Part shown: positions 14,363-21,731 of the stretch, one piece after another | Numbering within the stretch: position 1 is the first letter of the stretch | Layout of the letters: every line of letters begins with the position of its first letter | DNA from: Deltaproteobacteria bacterium | GTDB lineage: Bacteria > Desulfobacterota > DSM-4660 > Desulfatiglandales > Desulfatiglandaceae | Assembly: GCA_011051075.1 (NCBI GenBank) | Contig: DREN01000464.1 | Location: 1 to 21,731, forward strand | Length of the DNA stretch: 21,731 nucleotides | Reading direction: 5' to 3' | Program-made: the position numbers and the translations under genes | The notes under the pieces: model-generated | Told to the model about the DNA's origin: nothing | The model's input: the letters and a program-made list of their open reading frames with translations, nothing else | The model's database searches: none

Positions 14363-17300
14363 GGGAGGAAAACGGCCGGAACAGGATGGATCCCTCAATG
14401 GTGGATCTCTTTCGGTCAGACGTGGAGACCCACTCCGCCTCCCTGACCCACGGCCTCCGAGCATTTGAAACCGACCCCCGGGACCGTGACAGGATCGAGT
14501 CCCTGATAGGGGCGGCCCATTCCATATGGGGGGCCGCAAAGGTGGTAGGGCTGGACCGGGCCGCAGATGTGGCTCAGGCAATGGAGAGGTGTCTCCTGTC
14601 GGTCCACAGGGGTGAGGTGGTCCTGAGCAGGGGTCAGATTGGAATCCTCCTCAGGGGTGTTGAGATGCTGAACCGCATGGCAGAGACCGCCTGCAAGGGG
14701 GAATCGTCCCTGATTTCAGATTATCAGGGAGAGATTGAGAAGCTTATAGGGGATATTGAGGAGATTGTTTCTCCTGAAGGGATCCCTGGTTCGGGAGATG
14801 GCGGCCCTTCGGAGAGTGGGGCCTCTGGAGGGGCTGACAAGGCGCCGGAAGACCCGGATTCCTCCCCCTTCCCCCAGGGAGTTTCAGACAAAAGGGAAGA
14901 TGGGGATCCTCAACAGGCGGGGTTCGTGTCAGACCCGAGCATGCTTGAGCTCTTCAGCTCTGAGACCCAGAACAACGTGGCCGTCCTGAACGATGGACTC
15001 ATGGCCTTGCGACAAGGCTCGGGAGATCCGGACCAGTTTGAGGCCCTCATGAGGGCGGCACATTCCATAAGGGGTGCGGCCCGGATGATGGGCCTTGATG
15101 GGGCGGCCCGTGTAGCCCGAGAGATGGAGGGCTGCCTTACGGCCTTCCGGCAGGAAGGACTGACCCTCCTTCCTGACAGTGTAGCTATCCTCCTCAGGGG
15201 TGTTGACCTCCTGAACCGGATTGCAAACGCTGCAGGGGAGGGGAGACTGGAAGGGATTCGCCAATCAGAAAAAGAGGTTGGGCCTCTACTTGAGGCCATA
15301 AGGGGTATCCGCCCGGCAGACTCTTCGGCCCCGCAGACCGCCACCGAGTCTCCACCCCCTTCCACAGGGCCTGTCTCAGAGGAAGAAGAGATGAAAACCG
15401 GGAACGGGGCTGTGATCGCCGATCCCACCATGCTGGATCTCTTCCAGACAGAGGTGGAGACCTACGTGGCCGTCTTAAATGACGGGCTTCTGGCACTGGA
15501 AAACGATCCAGGGGCAACAGACCGCCTGGAGGCCCTCATGAGGGCGGCCCATTCCATAAAGGGGGGAGCCAGGGTGATTGGACTGGACGTTGCCGTCCGG
15601 GTGGCCCATGCCATGGAAGACTGTTTTGTCGCGGCCCAGAAGGGGGAGGTCTCCCTGGGTTCGGACCAGATCGATATCCTTCTCCGGATCGTCGATTTTC
15701 TGACCCAGCTCTCCAAGTCCATCGGTGAAGGCGGCATGGATTGGGTCAACCGGAACCGTCACGAGATAGATCACCTGGTGGGGGCCATTTCAGGAATTAT
15801 ACAGGGAGAGAAGGCCGTTGATGTCTCGCCTGTGGAAATCATTCCTGCCGTCAAATCGGCCACTCCTTCTGAATTGCCAGCGAGAACCGTAGAACCCACA
15901 GGAGAGAGCGCCGTTGGGCTCCCCATTCCCAGGGAGGAGGATCGTCTTTCGCCTGGGCGGGCTAAACCTGATATGGACCGGACGGTACGTGTCACGGCGG
16001 CCAAGATCGAGCGACTGATCGGCCAGGCCGGCGAGGTGGTTGTGACCGCGCGGGGACTTCCGGCCTTTTCAGAGACCCTGTTCGAACTCAAACGGAACCA
16101 TTTTGAGCTGATCAATATCATAGACAGGTTAAAGGAGGCCCTGGTGCAGAAAGAGGCCGGTACCAGGGCCACCGATCTCCTGTCTCGGGCCAGGGACAAG
16201 ACCAGGGCAATAGGCCTTGACCTGGCCGAGGCATTGAATCAGTTTGACAGGTTCAACAGCGCCTCCACCTTTCTCTCCGATCGCCTCTACCACGAGGTCG
16301 TATCGGTACGTATGCGTCCTTTTTCCGACGGGGTCCAGGGGCTTCCAAGGATGGTGCGGGATCTTGCCCGTGAGTTAGGGAAAAAGGTCCGTTTTGAAAT
16401 TGGGGGCAGGGACACGGAGGTGGACAGGGATATCCTGGAGAGGCTGGACGCCCCGCTGAACCACCTCCTGCGTAACGCCGTGGATCATGGTATTGAACCC
16501 CCAGAGGAGCGCCTGTCAGTCGGGAAGCCCGAGGTGGGCAGCCTGCGTCTGGAGGCCTCTCACCGCTCGGGTATGCTCAGGATAACGATTTCCGACGATG
16601 GCCGGGGGATCGATCTGGACGGCCTGAAACAGAAAATCGTGGAAAAGGGCCTTGCCGGTGACGACATGGTACAGAAGATGAACGAGCCGGAGCTGATGGA
16701 ATTCCTCTTCCTCCCCGGCTTTTCCACCGCTGGAAGCGTGTCCGAGATTTCAGGCAGGGGCGTTGGCCTTGATGTGGTCCGCAATATGGTCCACGAGGTC
16801 GGAGGGGTGGTCCGCGCCGTATCCAGCCCTGGGAAGGGCCTGAGTTTCCATATGGAACTGCCCATTACCCTCTCCGTGGTGCGGACCTTTCTGGTTGAAA
16901 TAGGAGGAGAAGTGTACGCCTTTCCCCTTGCCAGGATTGAGAGGTGTCTTGAGCTGTCAAGGTCGGACATTGACACGGTGGAAGACCGCCAGTACTTCAG
17001 GTTCGACGATGATAATATCTCCCTGGTCGGTATCCATCAGGTGCTCGAGTTGGACAACCCACCGCGATCAGAGGAGAAACTCTTCGTTGTGGTGGTAAGT
17101 GACAGGCTAAACTCCTACGGCCTTTCCGTGGACAGGTTCATTGGAGAGCACGATCTTGTGGTGAGGCCCCTGGATCCACGGCTGGGCAGGATCCCGGACA
17201 TAAGCTCGGTGGCCGTAATGCTGGACGGTTCTCCCGTGCTTATCTTTGATGTGGAAGACCTGGTGCGCTCCATAGACAACCTCCTCTCCGGCCGCAGGTT

Positions 17301-17715
17301 GAGGAAGCTGGAAACCGCGCCCCATGAGGGAAAGGTGAAAAGGAAAAAGCGGATCCTTGTGGTGGACGACTCGTTTACCGTTCGGGAGATGGAGCGTAAG
17401 CTGCTTGAAAGCAGGGGGTATGAGGTGGAAACGGCCGTTGACGGTGTGGATGGCTGGAACGCCGTACGCGCAAACCAGTACGACATGGTGGTCTCTGATG
17501 TTGATATGCCCAGGATGAACGGCATCAAACTGGTGAGGCAGATAAAACAGCACCCTGAACTGAAGTCCCTGCCCGTCATAATTGTCTCTTATAAGGACAA
17601 GGAGGAGGATCGACTGATGGGACTGGAGGCCGGCGCCAACTACTACCTCACCAAGAGCAGTTTTGAGGATGAGTCTCTCATAAACGCGGCCCGCGAGCTC
17701 ATAGGGGAGGCGTGA
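14359..17715 (+). CDS. CheA-REC hybrid histidine kinase with three Hpt domains (WspE-like)
   Basis: An 1118-residue chemosensory kinase. Three Hpt modules begin near residues 11, 192 and 355. Their phospho-acceptor histidines are His54 (AAHSIWGAA), His235 (AAHSIRGAA) and His398 (AAHSIKGGA), joined by Pro/Ser/Glu-rich linkers. A dimerisation segment (about 540-650) precedes the ATPase: N-box HLLRNAVDHGIE (701-713 region), G1 DDGRGID (746-752), G2 GRGVGLDVV (799-807). Next come a CheW-like P5 domain (about 860-985) and a C-terminal receiver with ILVVDDSFTVRE and phospho-acceptor Asp1047 in VVSDVDMP. There is no P2 CheY-binding domain. The arrangement and the receiver match WspE, which however has one Hpt. 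It should phosphorylate CheB and the two REC outputs. Hpt1 has Trp at the +3 position that is normally Lys/Arg, so it may be less active. The stop overlaps the cheB start (GTGA). Confidence 0.95.
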   Translation: MREENGRNRMDPSMVDLFRSDVETHSASLTHGLRAFETDPRDRDRIESLIGAAHSIWGAAKVVGLDRAADVAQAMERCLLSVHRGEVVLSRGQIGILLRGVEMLNRMAETACKGESSLISDYQGEIEKLIGDIEEIVSPEGIPGSGDGGPSESGASGGADKAPEDPDSSPFPQGVSDKREDGDPQQAGFVSDPSMLELFSSETQNNVAVLNDGLMALRQGSGDPDQFEALMRAAHSIRGAARMMGLDGAARVAREMEGCLTAFRQEGLTLLPDSVAILLRGVDLLNRIANAAGEGRLEGIRQSEKEVGPLLEAIRGIRPADSSAPQTATESPPPSTGPVSEEEEMKTGNGAVIADPTMLDLFQTEVETYVAVLNDGLLALENDPGATDRLEALMRAAHSIKGGARVIGLDVAVRVAHAMEDCFVAAQKGEVSLGSDQIDILLRIVDFLTQLSKSIGEGGMDWVNRNRHEIDHLVGAISGIIQGEKAVDVSPVEIIPAVKSATPSELPARTVEPTGESAVGLPIPREEDRLSPGRAKPDMDRTVRVTAAKIERLIGQAGEVVVTARGLPAFSETLFELKRNHFELINIIDRLKEALVQKEAGTRATDLLSRARDKTRAIGLDLAEALNQFDRFNSASTFLSDRLYHEVVSVRMRPFSDGVQGLPRMVRDLARELGKKVRFEIGGRDTEVDRDILERLDAPLNHLLRNAVDHGIEPPEERLSVGKPEVGSLRLEASHRSGMLRITISDDGRGIDLDGLKQKIVEKGLAGDDMVQKMNEPELMEFLFLPGFSTAGSVSEISGRGVGLDVVRNMVHEVGGVVRAVSSPGKGLSFHMELPITLSVVRTFLVEIGGEVYAFPLARIERCLELSRSDIDTVEDRQYFRFDDDNISLVGIHQVLELDNPPRSEEKLFVVVVSDRLNSYGLSVDRFIGEHDLVVRPLDPRLGRIPDISSVAVMLDGSPVLIFDVEDLVRSIDNLLSGRRLRKLETAPHEGKVKRKKRILVVDDSFTVREMERKLLESRGYEVETAVDGVDGWNAVRANQYDMVVSDVDMPRMNGIKLVRQIKQHPELKSLPVIIVSYKDKEEDRLMGLEAGANYYLTKSSFEDESLINAARELIGEA
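14389..15720 (+). repeat. Triplicated Hpt coding unit inside the kinase gene
   Basis: Three copies of an Hpt-encoding unit lie at about 14389-14685, 14932-15225 and 15421-15720. DNA similarity is still visible. ATCCTCCTCAGGGGTGTTGA occurs in copy 1 (about 14644) and copy 2 (about 15186). GAGGCCCTCATGAGGGCGGC precedes CATTCCATAA in both copy 2 and copy 3. This indicates internal duplication rather than recruitment from different sources. Confidence 0.85.
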
Positions 17716-18767
17716 TCGTGCGCATTGCCATTGTCAGCGATAAGGCCCCTGTTATGAATTTCCTGCAAAGGGCGGTCATGGGCCTTGAGGATCATGAGGT
17801 TGCCTGGATCGCGCTAAACGGTGCTGCAGCAGTGGAAAGGTGCAGGGCCGATACGCCTGATCTTATACTTATGGACCTGATAATGCCCGTGATGGACGGT
17901 GTGGAGGCAACCCGCCGGATAATGGAGAGATCTCCATGCCCTGTTCTCGTGGTGACCCCCACCCTGGAAGGTAATACGGGCAGGGTGTTTGAGGCCATGG
18001 GCCACGGTGCCCTGGATGCGGTGCATGTTCCTGAGACCGGAGGGGGCCTGGATGCCGGGCGGGAGATGGATCTCCTCGTGAAAAAGATTGCGATGATTGA
18101 AAAGCTGAAAGGGCAGGCCTCCCCAGGACAGGTTCGCGGGGGCCTGCCGCCGGCCTTTGACAATGGACTTACAACCCTGATCGTCATGGGTTCCTCCACA
18201 GGGGGGCCCAAGGCCCTGGCAGAAATACTGTCTGGCCTCCCTGCGGAACTTGGAGCGGGGATCGTTATTGTTCAGCACGTGGACAGCCGGTTCTCCAGCA
18301 ACCTGGCCGTCTGGTTGAACGGGCAGACCGGGCTTGAGGTGCGTCTGGCATCAACAGGTGATCGGCCTGAACAGGGAAAGGTGTTCCTTGGTGGCGGCAG
18401 CGATCACCTGGTCCTGACCCGGAACCTCACCCTATCCTACACCCCGGAGCCGGAGAATATCCCTTTCAGACCCTCGGTGGACGTATTTTTCAAGAGTGTG
18501 GCCAAAAACTGGCCTTCAGAGGGGATTGCAGTCCTGCTGACCGGTATGGGACGGGACGGGGCCGAGGGGCTTATGGCGTTGAAAAGGGCCGGATGGTACA
18601 CCATGGCGCAGAACGAGGAGACCAGTGTGATCTACGGGATGCCAAAGGCGGCCAGGGCCCTGGGTGCCGCATCTGAGATCCTTGCCGTAGGTGAAGTCGC
18701 CCCTACAATACGGCGGTCTCTTAACAGGGGGAAGGCCAGGACAAAAGCCCTGAGCTGGGAGTGGTGA
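17712..18767 (+). CDS. CheB methylesterase, REC fused (WspF-like)
   Basis: A receptor methylesterase of 351 residues controlled by its own receiver domain. The REC part begins VRIAIVSD and has phospho-acceptor Asp55 in LILMDLIMP. After a linker comes the esterase domain with MGSSTGGPKAL (nucleophile Ser162), VQHVDSRFS (His189) and LLTGMGRDGAEGL (Asp282): a complete catalytic triad. The GTG start at 17712 overlaps the kinase stop in a GTGA. In the Wsp system WspF removes methyl groups and so restrains signalling; the same is inferred here, with the CheA-REC kinase as phosphate donor. Only one base separates its stop from the cyclase ATG, so the output is part of the same transcript. Confidence 0.95.
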   Translation: MIVRIAIVSDKAPVMNFLQRAVMGLEDHEVAWIALNGAAAVERCRADTPDLILMDLIMPVMDGVEATRRIMERSPCPVLVVTPTLEGNTGRVFEAMGHGALDAVHVPETGGGLDAGREMDLLVKKIAMIEKLKGQASPGQVRGGLPPAFDNGLTTLIVMGSSTGGPKALAEILSGLPAELGAGIVIVQHVDSRFSSNLAVWLNGQTGLEVRLASTGDRPEQGKVFLGGGSDHLVLTRNLTLSYTPEPENIPFRPSVDVFFKSVAKNWPSEGIAVLLTGMGRDGAEGLMALKRAGWYTMAQNEETSVIYGMPKAARALGAASEILAVGEVAPTIRRSLNRGKARTKALSWEW

Positions 18768-18768
18768 A

Positions 18769-20229
18769 ATGACCCATGAGAAAGGACCGGACCTCCTCAC
18801 GCATCACAGGATCACGGTCCTGCTTGTTGATGATCAGGCCATGATCGGCGAGGCCCTGCGAAGAATGCTGGCCCCGGAAGGGGATATTGATTTCCATTTC
18901 TGCCAGGACCCTACCAGGGCCATCAGGATGGCGAACAGGATACACCCCACCGTCATCCTCCAGGACCTTGTCATGCCCGAGATAGATGGGCTCACCCTGG
19001 TCCGTTACTACCGCGCCAATCCTGTCACAAGGGACGTTCCCCTCATCGTCCTTTCCAGCAAAGAGGAGGCCCTGACCAAGGCGGAGGCCTTTGCCCTCGG
19101 GGCCAACGACTACCTGGTGAAACTGCCGGATCGTCTGGAGATCCTGGCCCGCATACGTTATCATTCAAAGGGTTATATCAACCTCCTTGAAAGGAACGAG
19201 GCCCAGACCAAACTGGAAAAGGCAAACAGGCTCATCAGGAAGACCTTTGGACAGTATCTGTCCGACGACATTGTGAACTCCATCCTGGAAAGACCAGAGG
19301 GCGCTGTTTTAGGAGGAGAGAAGCGGTTTGTAACCATTATGATGACCGACCTGCGGGGCTTTACCGCCATCGGTGAACGACTCCCGGCAGAGGACGTGGT
19401 GAGCATCATAAATATCTACCTGGAGACCATGACAGAAATCATACTGAAGTATCAAGGGACCATTGATGAGTTCATAGGTGATGCCATATTTGTTATTTTC
19501 GGGGCACCTGTCCTTCGGGACAACGACGCCAAGAGGGCGGTGGCGTGCGCCGTTGAGATGCAGCTTGGCATGGCCGAGGTGAACCGGCGCTGCAGGGAAA
19601 AGGGATACCCCGAGGTCCACCAGGGCATAGGGATCAACTCCGGTCATGTGGTGGTGGGGAATATCGGGTCAAAGAAGAGGATGAAGTACGGGGTGGTCGG
19701 CCGTAACGTGAACCTTACCTCGCGTATTGAATCTTATACAGTGGGGGGTCAGATCTTTATCTCGGAAAACACCCTGGATGAGTGCGGTCAGCACCTGCTC
19801 CGCATAGACGATCAGATGGAGGTCATGCCCAAGGGGGTAAAAAAACCTATTTCCATCTACGAGGTGGGAGGGATCAGGGGGGAGTTCAACCTGTTCCTCC
19901 CGGAAAAGGTTGAACTGGATCTGCCGGAACTGGAGATCCCTTTCCCGATCAGGTTTACCATTCTCGAGGGAAAACATGCAGGCCATGAGACGTACAACGG
20001 TGTTGTGGTCAGGATGCTGGACAGGGTGGCCGAGATCATGGGGGACGTTGCCGCGGAAAAGCTGTCCAATCTCAAGATATCTGTTTCCGACTATGAGGGA
20101 AACGAAATAACCACCGATCTCTACGCCAAGGTAATCAGGAAGGTTTCAGAGAGCCCGGCCCGTTTCAGGGTCAGCTTTACCTCTGTTCCGCCTGAGGCCG
20201 AAGGCTTTCTAAAAGGCCTTGTCGCCTGA
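18769..20229 (+). CDS. WspR-type receiver fused to class III nucleotidyl cyclase and a C-terminal beta-rich domain
   Basis: A 486-residue response regulator. REC (about 14-135) resembles WspR: LLVDDQAMIGEALRRMLA, phospho-acceptor Asp66 in VILQDLVMP, and GANDYLVKLPD (Lys118). A stalk with FGQYLSDDIVNSIL leads to a class III cyclase (about 184-368). Metal ligands are Asp194 (MTDLRGFT) and Asp238 (FIGDAIF); Asn315 and Arg319 lie in VNLTSR. At the purine-selecting positions it has Glu234 in place of the adenylyl-cyclase Lys, and Gly308 where Asp or Thr is common. Glu there is linked to GTP use in known guanylyl cyclases, so cGMP is possible (inference). The C-terminus (about 390-486, ending FRVSFTSVPPEAEGFLKGLV) looks like a divergent PilZ-type barrel without RxxxR or DxSxxG. 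GGGAG at 18757-18761 precedes the ATG. It replaces the diguanylate cyclase of the classical Wsp pathway. Confidence 0.92.
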   Translation: MTHEKGPDLLTHHRITVLLVDDQAMIGEALRRMLAPEGDIDFHFCQDPTRAIRMANRIHPTVILQDLVMPEIDGLTLVRYYRANPVTRDVPLIVLSSKEEALTKAEAFALGANDYLVKLPDRLEILARIRYHSKGYINLLERNEAQTKLEKANRLIRKTFGQYLSDDIVNSILERPEGAVLGGEKRFVTIMMTDLRGFTAIGERLPAEDVVSIINIYLETMTEIILKYQGTIDEFIGDAIFVIFGAPVLRDNDAKRAVACAVEMQLGMAEVNRRCREKGYPEVHQGIGINSGHVVVGNIGSKKRMKYGVVGRNVNLTSRIESYTVGGQIFISENTLDECGQHLLRIDDQMEVMPKGVKKPISIYEVGGIRGEFNLFLPEKVELDLPELEIPFPIRFTILEGKHAGHETYNGVVVRMLDRVAEIMGDVAAEKLSNLKISVSDYEGNEITTDLYAKVIRKVSESPARFRVSFTSVPPEAEGFLKGLVA

Positions 20230-20250
20230 GAGATCGGGTTTCTGGATACT

Positions 20251-20279
20251 GGGTGTCTATACGGAATCACCCCTTTTTT
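20251..20279 (+). terminator. Rho-independent terminator after the cyclase gene
   Basis: GGGTG (20251-20255) pairs with CACCC (20268-20272), with a possible inner TCT/GGA pairing, followed by C and six T (20274-20279). It lies 21 bases after the cyclase stop and suggests that the phosphatase gene downstream is transcribed separately. Confidence 0.7.
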
Positions 20280-20407
20280 CATCAAGCATCCATGATCAAT
20301 CAGGTAGCGCCTCTGCGGACGATTTAGAACCGTGGAATAGCTACCCCAAAATATTTTTCTAAGATAGTATACAGGCTTACAGAAAAACATTTTCTTGAAA
20401 ACTATAA
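20280..20407 (+). promoter_or_regulatory. AT-rich leader, likely promoter region of the phosphatase gene
   Basis: After the terminator the sequence turns AT-rich (20347-20407), unlike its surroundings. A TAGTAT-like -10 candidate lies at 20365-20370, but no matching -35 is seen. A 6-bp inverted repeat (GGTAGC 20303-20308, GCTACC 20340-20345) precedes it. There is no recognisable ribosome-binding site before the ATG at 20408, and a TAA in frame directly upstream (20405-20407) fixes that start. Confidence 0.35.
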
Positions 20408-21598
20408 ATGCTCAGAAAACATGCCATAAGGGTATTGCTCGTAGATGATCAGGCCATTGTGGCCGAGGCGGTCCGCAGGATGCTGGCCCATGACCAGGAT
20501 ATTGAGTTTTATTACTGCCAGGACCCGGCCAGGGCCATTACCACTGCCTGTGAGATCTCTCCCACGGTGATTCTCCTTGATCTTATCATGCCTGAAATTG
20601 ACGGCCTCACCCTGACAAGATTCTTGCGTGCCAATGAGAGGACCAGGGAGATTCCGTTGATAGTCCTGTCCACCAAGGAGGAACCTACCACAAAGGCCGA
20701 GGCCTTTGCCCTTGGGGCAAACGACTATCTGGTGAAGCTGCCCGACAAGATCGAGCTCATCGCCCGCATCCGGTACCATTCAAACGGATATATAACCCTG
20801 CTTGAGCGCAACGAGGCCTACGAGGCCCTCAGGGCGAGCCAGGAGGCCCTGACCAGCGAGCTGAATCAGGCCGCGGACTACGTCCGATCTCTCCTGCCCC
20901 CTCCCCTTGAAGGGGATATCATGACCCGCTACCAGTTCATCCCATCCACCTCCCTGGGGGGGGACTCCTTCGGCTATCACTGGGTAGACGATGAAAGGCT
21001 TGCCATCTACCTCTTGGACGTGTGCGGACACGGGGTCGGGGCGGCCCTGCTCTCCATATCGGCCATCAACACCCTGAGATCCGAATCCCTCAAGGAGGTG
21101 GATTTTGGTGATCCCGGCCAGGTACTCTCCGGCCTGAACGATGCCTACCAGATGGAGGACCAGAACAACATGTTCTTTACCATCTGGTACGGTGTCTATG
21201 ACAAAGAAACGGGTGAACTTACCTTTGCCAGCGCCGGGCATCCTCCACCCATCGCTGTTAAGGGGGAGGCGCCGGGTCGTGTGGAGACGGCCCTCCTCAG
21301 GGCCGGAGGGTTTATCATAGGGGGACTGCCGGGCCAGACATACGAAAACGTGAGTATTTCCCTCGGGAGATCCACAAGGTTGTACATCTACAGCGACGGT
21401 ATCTACGAAGTGCCGGGCCCCGACGGGACGGTCTTGAAGATGGGGGATTTTTTCAAGATAGTCACTGATCTGTGCGGCAGGGACGCGGCATCCCCTGAAG
21501 AGATAATCGAAAAGATGAAAGGCATGCAGGACTCGGAGACCTTTGAGGATGATGTGTCGCTTATGGAGGTGACGATCCTGCGGCCCCCGGAGGGGTAG
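20408..21598 (+). CDS. WspR-type receiver fused to SpoIIE/PP2C-family phosphatase
   Basis: A 396-residue response regulator. REC (about 5-125) closely matches that of the cyclase upstream: LLVDDQAIVAEAVRRMLA, phospho-acceptor Asp58 in VILLDLIMP, GANDYLVKLPD (Lys110). A short helical linker (ASQEALTSELNQAADYVRSL) leads to a PP2C/SpoIIE domain (about 160-392). Its metal-binding motifs are intact: SLGGDSFG (Asp186), LLDVCGHGVGAALL (Asp204), YSDGIYEV (Asp330) and FEDDVSLM (Asp381/Asp382). Such phosphatases usually dephosphorylate a serine in a STAS-type anti-sigma antagonist and so release a sigma factor or other target; no such partner is in the window. Phosphorylation of REC by the CheA-type kinase would switch the phosphatase. 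A G8 run (20956-20963) codes for part of the GGD motif. It probably has its own promoter. Confidence 0.94.
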   Translation: MLRKHAIRVLLVDDQAIVAEAVRRMLAHDQDIEFYYCQDPARAITTACEISPTVILLDLIMPEIDGLTLTRFLRANERTREIPLIVLSTKEEPTTKAEAFALGANDYLVKLPDKIELIARIRYHSNGYITLLERNEAYEALRASQEALTSELNQAADYVRSLLPPPLEGDIMTRYQFIPSTSLGGDSFGYHWVDDERLAIYLLDVCGHGVGAALLSISAINTLRSESLKEVDFGDPGQVLSGLNDAYQMEDQNNMFFTIWYGVYDKETGELTFASAGHPPPIAVKGEAPGRVETALLRAGGFIIGGLPGQTYENVSISLGRSTRLYIYSDGIYEVPGPDGTVLKMGDFFKIVTDLCGRDAASPEEIIEKMKGMQDSETFEDDVSLMEVTILRPPEG

Positions 21599-21731
21599 TT
21601 GCCTGTTGAAGTCTTAGATCCAACTTCTATGGATTTTGCGAACATCTTATGTTGAGGCTGAAGCACTTTATTTAGTGTGAAAGAGTTCAGGTTCCGAGAT
21701 CGTGTGAGTTTTTCTTAATTCCTCAATTCCT
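21599..21731. other. Non-coding right end
   Basis: These 133 bases after the phosphatase stop hold no gene or strong terminator. A small CACT/AGTG hairpin around TTATTT is the only structure noticed. Confidence 0.5.

Noticed and set aside
14087..15774. Several long reading frames on the - strand opposite the kinase gene
   Set aside because: They are shadows of a GC-rich gene whose + strand frame has clear domains; none has a recognisable motif or start site.
20956..20963. G8 run in the phosphatase gene as a phase-variation switch
   Set aside because: The run encodes the invariant GGD motif and is explained by glycine codons in a GC-rich gene; similar G runs occur elsewhere in the window.
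1..21731. CRISPR arrays, insertion sequences, tRNA or rRNA genes
   Set aside because: No regularly spaced repeats, transposase reading frames or cloverleaf/rRNA-like sequences were noticed; this was by eye, without a search tool.

Overview
The window reads as a chromosomal segment of a Gram-negative, fairly GC-rich bacterium, most likely a deltaproteobacterium (Desulfobacterota). This is inferred from a liv-type transporter cluster interleaved with a long-chain acyl-CoA ligase, from many Sec and lipoprotein signals, and from a Wsp-like chemosensory cluster with WspA-type receptors. No rRNA or tRNA was found to fix the taxonomy. Every confident gene lies on the + strand.

Left end (1-541): no intact gene. 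It carries a broken 'four helix bundle / S23' gene (about 205-493) that can be read through by removing one G near 287-289, followed by a short 7-bp tandem repeat. Next comes a compact putative operon (569-5933): livG, livF (17-nt overlap), an acyl-CoA ligase (10-nt overlap), a liv-type periplasmic binding protein and a small lipoprotein, closed by a perfect 12-bp terminator hairpin (5955-5990). The permease genes livH and livM are absent from the window.

Right two thirds (6275-21598): a complete, rewired Wsp-like chemosensory system. A sensor block holds two receptors (dCache and sCache-like periplasmic regions), each followed by a family-3 solute-binding protein: MCP-SBP-MCP-SBP. The core follows in the order known from Pseudomonas wspB-C-D-E-F: CheW, CheR-TPR, CheW with a Cys-rich N-terminus, a CheA-REC hybrid kinase with three tandem Hpt domains, and CheB. 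Where Pseudomonas has the diguanylate cyclase WspR (REC-GGDEF), this locus has two proteins with a WspR-like REC domain: one carries a class III nucleotidyl cyclase plus a C-terminal beta-rich domain, the other a SpoIIE/PP2C-type serine phosphatase. A terminator (20251-20279) separates the cyclase gene from the phosphatase gene.

Working model (inference): periplasmic ligands captured by the two binding proteins, or bound directly by the receptors, control the hybrid kinase through the two CheW couplers. CheR and CheB adapt the receptors. Phosphoryl groups pass to two outputs, a cyclic-nucleotide signal (purine-site residues suggest GTP may be the substrate) and a partner-switching phosphatase. 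No stand-alone CheY, CheZ, CheD, flagellar gene or GGDEF protein is present, which argues against flagellar steering as the output.
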